From Selaginella tamariscina (Eukaryota > Streptophyta > Lycopodiopsida > Selaginellales > Selaginellaceae), in NCBI GenBank assembly GCA_003024785.1, contig PUQB01000322.1:62001-126000 (forward strand): 64,000 nt of DNA. The letters are read 5' to 3'. Positions 60,081 through 64,000 of the stretch are shown in pieces. The first letter of the stretch is position 1, and each line of letters starts with the position of its first letter. Both the position numbers and the translations under genes were made by a program. The notes beneath the pieces were generated by a model. That model was not told the origin of the DNA. It did not search any database and saw only the letters and a list, made by a program, of their open reading frames with translations.

Positions 60081-60825
60081 TTAGTTTATTGAGAGTCATA
60101 GTGGTATGATCCGGACTATTCAAGTAATGAAAAACATCTTGATTGAGGAGTATCATGGATTTACCATGCATAAAAGCTTCAACTCTTGTTTCCTTGTGTA
60201 ACAAACTTATGATTATAAGGTTGAGAGAGTGATACACTTTTATAAAACAACTTGCTAAATTTCCATATCTACAAACACTCATTAATTTTATTTTTATAAA
60301 AGTGTTAAACTTAGTGGGAATTGAATATTTAGACTCTCTTACATCGATAATAATGGTTTATAATTGTTAATGTCATGAACCTTGGTACATGTAAAATGCT
60401 TTTAATTGGGTTTTGTCAAGAAATTTGAGACTTATTATTCCAAAGATATTAAAGGAAATCTTGACCTTTAAGATTATGAATATATTAAGTGTATAAAAGA
60501 TTCTCAACAATTTGCCAAATGTTTTGACTAGATATATTGCAACTATATGTTTTCAAAAGTAGAGACAGACCTTTGTTAAAAAGATTGAATACATGTGCAA
60601 GTGAGAAAGGTTTTATTTTATTTATTAACAAGTGAAAACATTTCCATAATATTCAAATGGTAAAAAAGTTTGAAAAGAAAAATAACTCAAAGGCGGAAGT
60701 GGTGTTAAATATGCATGTCTTTATGACACTAGAAATAATAGGAATCTAATAAGAGTTTTACTAAATCCTTGAGAAGGGTCTATGGTTCCTTTGAATAAAT
60801 TTTTTTTATTTTTATCTATCCAATA

Positions 60826-61038
60826 CCTTCCATTGCTCTGAGGTAAGGCCCGGCGTACGGCCAACCCGGGGTTGGGCGCCCTTAACAGCGTCCTGGCGAC
60901 CATTGCAACTTCCTGAGAAGCACCACATCTGGCCTGCGGAGTCCCACGACCAGAAGGCACACGCATGGTGAATGCAATTCATGAGGCAAACGAAGGAGCT
61001 CGTGGAAAACTGCACGGAAGGCTAGATACTTGTAAAAA
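60826..61038 (-). mobile_element. GC-rich insertion, possible copia gag fragment
   Basis: About 210 bp of GC-rich DNA interrupts AT-rich repeat sequence; the paralogous site near 51,490-51,510 lacks it. A minus frame ends GRTPGLTSEQWKVLDR, resembling the stretch between zinc knuckle and protease in Ty1/copia Gag, and a preceding cysteine-rich part might be a frameshifted zinc knuckle. No target-site duplication was seen. The copia assignment is tentative. Confidence 0.35.
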
Positions 61039-61770
61039 CAAATTTTACAATACAATATATATGAATTTAAATTATATGTATGTGTTTATACCATTAAAGA
61101 AACAAAGGAAAAAAAAAACCACTTACAAGACTTTCTTAATCGATTTACAATTTTAATTAATTTACTAACTTGATCAATATGTAAACCCTAATAGGGAGTA
61201 ATATAAAATTGTCAAAGAATGTAGTGTATTTTGTGTGCGTGTTGTGTGTTGTGTGTGCATGCATGTGTTTCTCAAAGGATGTAGTGTATCTTGGTGTCTA
61301 TATGCATGTTGTAACTAAAGTGGGCATGATACGTGAAAATGAATATAAAATAAATTATAATTAATACTTAAGTTTTAATTATTAATTAATTATTTAATTA
61401 ATATGTAATTAAGCTTTAAATATTAATTAATTAATCCTTCAATAACCTTAGTAAGGAATATTCCTAAAATATCTTAGAATATCATATTATTTTAAAATAA
61501 TTTACAATAATTAAGAAATACTATCAAACATAATTACAAATGAAATCATTTCTTATCAACATGTTAATTTTTTATAAATACTTTCTTCCTAACCATACAG
61601 AGAAATCTCCTCATTTTGTCTAAATCATCACTCTCCGGATTAATCAAATCATTTTGGTCAATATCTTGATGTTGTTGCCACCACCTTAACACTCTCACGA
61701 ATGCAATTGGGAGTTGCCATCCTTGTTAATACATAAGATGTAATAAGACCAGGTCTGCATAAAGGCTCAT
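61039..61770. other. No gene recognised
   Basis: AT-rich DNA. The first 250 bp continue the dispersed repeat family, and TTAATTAATTA runs near 61,365-61,430 follow. Confidence 0.5.
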
Positions 61771-62709
61771 CTAAAAATGACGTTCCTTAAGAATAATATT
61801 ATAAAGCGCCCGGTTGCTATCCTTCATTTTATAAAATTCAAAATCACGAGAAAGAAAAGCTTCAGGAAATGTTTGATACGGTGGATACTGCTCACAAAAG
61901 TTTTCGAGATTCTTCTTTCTGAGGCACGTATCCAAGTAGTTCACTAGCTCATCCATATATCATATCAGAATATGGATCGAAAGTGATTGGATGAATACAA
62001 GCAATGTTTTGGTTGAGCATAGCCTTCTGAGGAGAGTCGTCTACCACTAAGATATGTGCATTCTTCATTATCCTTAAGCGACTGATCTCCCCATGAGTCC
62101 CAATTATCTTTCATTCTTGAAGAAGTATGGCTTGCTTTCCTTTTTATATTGTGAAATTCGAGAGGTTTATAACACATTCGCTGGTCAAAAATCCAATCTT
62201 TACGAATCACCTCTTCTGCAACACTACAATGTTTCTTAAGCAAATTCAACAGCGGTGTTAAGTGTGAATCTGCATGCATGACCAAATCCCCACAAGCGCA
62301 CCCATCTCCTTAAGCTTTTGAAAGAGACGATCCAACCCTGGACGAAAAATAATATCATATCGAAATTTACCATGACAAGGAATGAAATCTCCTTGTTTGA
62401 TTTCTTTTTTCTATCCTCGGGCCTTTGTCGATGAAGCAGAACACCATTGACATCCAACAACACAATATGGCCATGAGTAACATGGGATAGCGTTGCCTCT
62501 TGAATACTTTGCAAATCACTTGTTTGCTCCCTTTCACATTTATCCGTTGACACTATCTCGTTGCCTATCCCTTCATCATTTAATTGTACATCATCCTTAC
62601 AAGATTCAGATATTGCATGCGCTGAAGAAATTGATTTCGGAACTGAAGCCAATAAAATGATGATGAAAAAACTGAAGTGGCCCCATGGTAACGATGTTTT
62701 GAGCTGCAT
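61771..62709 (-). pseudogene. FCP1-like (HAD) phosphatase pseudogene
   Basis: Minus-strand pieces in order: GHIVLLDVNGVLLHRQRPED near 62,480, matching the first HAD motif of FCP1-type phosphatases although the usual DxDxT is altered to DVNGV; IIFRPGLDRLFQKLKEMG and VGIWSCM near 62,340-62,280; LTPLLNLLKKHCSVAEEV near 62,250; KPLEFHNIKRKA; NAHILVVDDSPQKAM (third motif, VDD) near 62,045; then MDELVNYLDTCLRKKNLENF. These lie in at least three frames, with shifts near 62,410, 62,275 and 62,065. Introns could explain one but not all. Such proteins dephosphorylate protein tails such as that of RNA polymerase II; this copy probably does not. Confidence 0.65.
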
Positions 62710-63085
62710 TATTATCCATTTCCTGCATGAACTCTGTCATTCTGACATGTGGCACAAGAAATTGTCGCCAAACCCCTCTCTTACCTCATGCAATGCTGAA
62801 AATCCATGTTCTCAATTGTTTCATTACATCTGCAAAATGATAATTAGCTGACCTTAAAATTATCAAGGTATATTATTTACCTTGTTAATGTGTGACCCAT
62901 GTTTGAACTAAAAGCTTCATTAATCCTTGAGAATTTATTTTCTGTACAAATATAAACGAAATATACAAAAATGCCTTATGTTACACTCATTTACAACTAT
63001 TCGTCACTCTAAAATCATTAACAATTCTTCTTCGCTATTACCTTCTGAGTGAGGCGAAGAAGGTCTAAGCCGCTTGTGAGATGGT

Positions 63086-64000
63086 TCAAGATCTTCCATC
63101 TTCTATTGATGTTTCCATGGGTAATGGAGTGTGCGAATGTTCTGTACTCCTCGAGATAACTTCCGGTCTAATATCTGATTGAAGTTCGTCCTCAGACTCC
63201 GACATTGAACCAGATTCGTCTTCAGAGCTATCGCACTTATCTGGAGGGAACTTTCTCAAATACTCCTTTATGGATTGTTGGGGTATCAGTTGAGAACCTC
63301 TATCCACTTGTTCAGGTCCTCAACCATGGTCTTATCCTTTTCAACGGCAAACACACATGTATGCCGAAGGTAACACTCCTTCAAGACGGACCCCCTAGTG
63401 CAGTAGTCAAAAACCCACGCATCACTGTGAGGACCCCTGATCAAGTTGACGATGCTCCGTGCCGCTTGACTTGTATGTTTGGATAACGTACATTGCCGAA
63501 TACGTCACTCTCACTATCGGTGTATCGGATGGAGGTTCAGGGCCGTTGGAGTGCAAACAGATGCCTGGCCAGTCATTTGGAAGTTTGAAATGTTTGGCGC
63601 ATTCCTAACAACCAAGTGAACAACCGAATCAATGCACTTCGGATCAGCATCATTCATATAAAATCCTGTCCAACGATGTTTATTCCTCTTGGCAAAGGGA
63701 AGGCAAAGGTAAGGGTATCATGACATGAGCAAGAATCAAGAAATAAATACCTGAAAACGTAGATATCAGTCAAGAGTGCAAGTATGAATTCAATAATAAA
63801 TACCTTCTTTGTACATGCTTGCACGGCTAAGTTTCTCCACCAAATCCTCTAGTGTCCTGTCTGTCGAAGGATTTTTTGACACCCGCCGATCCATCACGAA
63901 CAATTGAAACGGTTTCCTACAAGCAGTGATGGTACCCCATAAAGTCTCCGAATCCAACAACAAACATCTGTAGGGCTTGTCGTGATTCGTAGCATCCTCC
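63086..64000 (-). pseudogene. Unidentified repeated gene with methyltransferase-like motif, partial
   Basis: From the right edge the minus strand reads KPYRCLLLDSETLWGTITA and RVSKNPSTDRTLEDLVEKL, ending at a donor (AAGAAG/GTATTT, about 63,806). After a gap come RWTGFYMNDADPKCIDSVV and HLVVRNAPNISNFQM, then AWVFDYCTRGSVLKECYLR with TCVFAVEKDKTM. This last part resembles the SAM-binding motif (DxxxGxGS...ExD) of N6/N4 DNA methylase-like proteins. A serine/glutamate-rich tail (DSSEDESGSMSESEDE) closes it at 63,086. At least two frameshifts separate the pieces. The gene continues past the window. A fragment recurs at about 47,320-47,384. The methyltransferase idea is inference. Confidence 0.4.

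Larger units (their letters stand above)
53285..60820. repeat. Approximately 7.5-kb imperfect inverted repeat
   Basis: The left arm runs from about 53,285 to 57,080 and the right arm from about 57,203 to 60,820. Matching pairs across the centre include 56,655-56,785 with 57,475-57,600, 56,880-57,000 with 57,240-57,370, 54,880-55,140 with 58,860-59,060, and 53,300-53,530 with 60,540-60,790. The unpaired centre is about 120 bp. Arms contain indels and differ in private tandem duplications, so the inversion is not recent. A hairpin-forming foldback transposon or an inverted duplication are both possible. Confidence 0.85.

Noticed and set aside
1..64000. tRNA, rRNA or other structured RNA genes
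   Set aside because: I looked for typical tRNA arms and rRNA-like GC-rich conserved blocks and found none I could support.

Overview
The window looks like nuclear DNA of a land plant. The evidence is plant-type telomere repeats (TTTAGGG), a telo-box in front of an F-box gene, several F-box/kelch-like genes, Ty3/gypsy relics, LTRs with an initiator-Met primer-binding site, and introns with plant-style borders. The resolvable introns are very short (54, 57 and 61 nt), which suggests a seedless lineage such as a lycophyte. That placement is a guess. Almost everything here is repetitive; only two or three loci could encode an intact protein.

1-10.5 kb: the start of the window holds copy 1 of a duplicated unit. 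It consists of a leader exon, an intron-like stretch full of the perfect dyad GGCGGGATTAATCCCGCC, and a long plus-strand gene with the hallmarks of the plant DUF7869 family. A second, unrecognised gene converges on it from the minus strand (5.05-5.78 kb) and has its own upstream array of the same dyad (6.1-7.69 kb). Together these resemble one two-gene element bounded by subterminal dyad arrays. A 60-nt assembly gap, a 1.2-kb microsatellite block and a telomere-like stretch follow.

10.5-15.1 kb: copy 2 of the DUF7869 unit, with an array shorter by exactly six dyad units and different frameshifts.

15.1-25.6 kb and 34.8-49.2 kb: two copies of a segmental duplication. Each contains an F-box/kelch gene (broken on the left, open on the right), a second F-box relic, a minus-strand gag-like reading region and a Ty3/gypsy pol fragment. 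The right copy was split by a 7.3-kb non-autonomous LTR element (41,262-48,553). A related lone LTR (23,910-25,560) cuts off the left pol at its reverse transcriptase.

25.6-34.8 kb: a second, older gypsy relic, two more F-box relics, another F-box gene and an unassigned set of possible minus-strand exons.

49.2-61.3 kb: a dispersed repeat family. Its largest member is a roughly 7.5-kb imperfect inverted repeat centred near 57.14 kb with decayed F-box pieces in both arms. A smaller derivative at 49.2-51.7 kb carries a scar of the DUF7869 gene, which links the two families. 61.7-64 kb: minus-strand remnants of an FCP1-like phosphatase and of a repeated gene with a methyltransferase-like motif.

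Most genes here do not form a shared pathway. The common theme is transposon-linked duplication, inversion and decay of F-box and transposon genes. All family names come from reading motifs by eye; no database search was possible.
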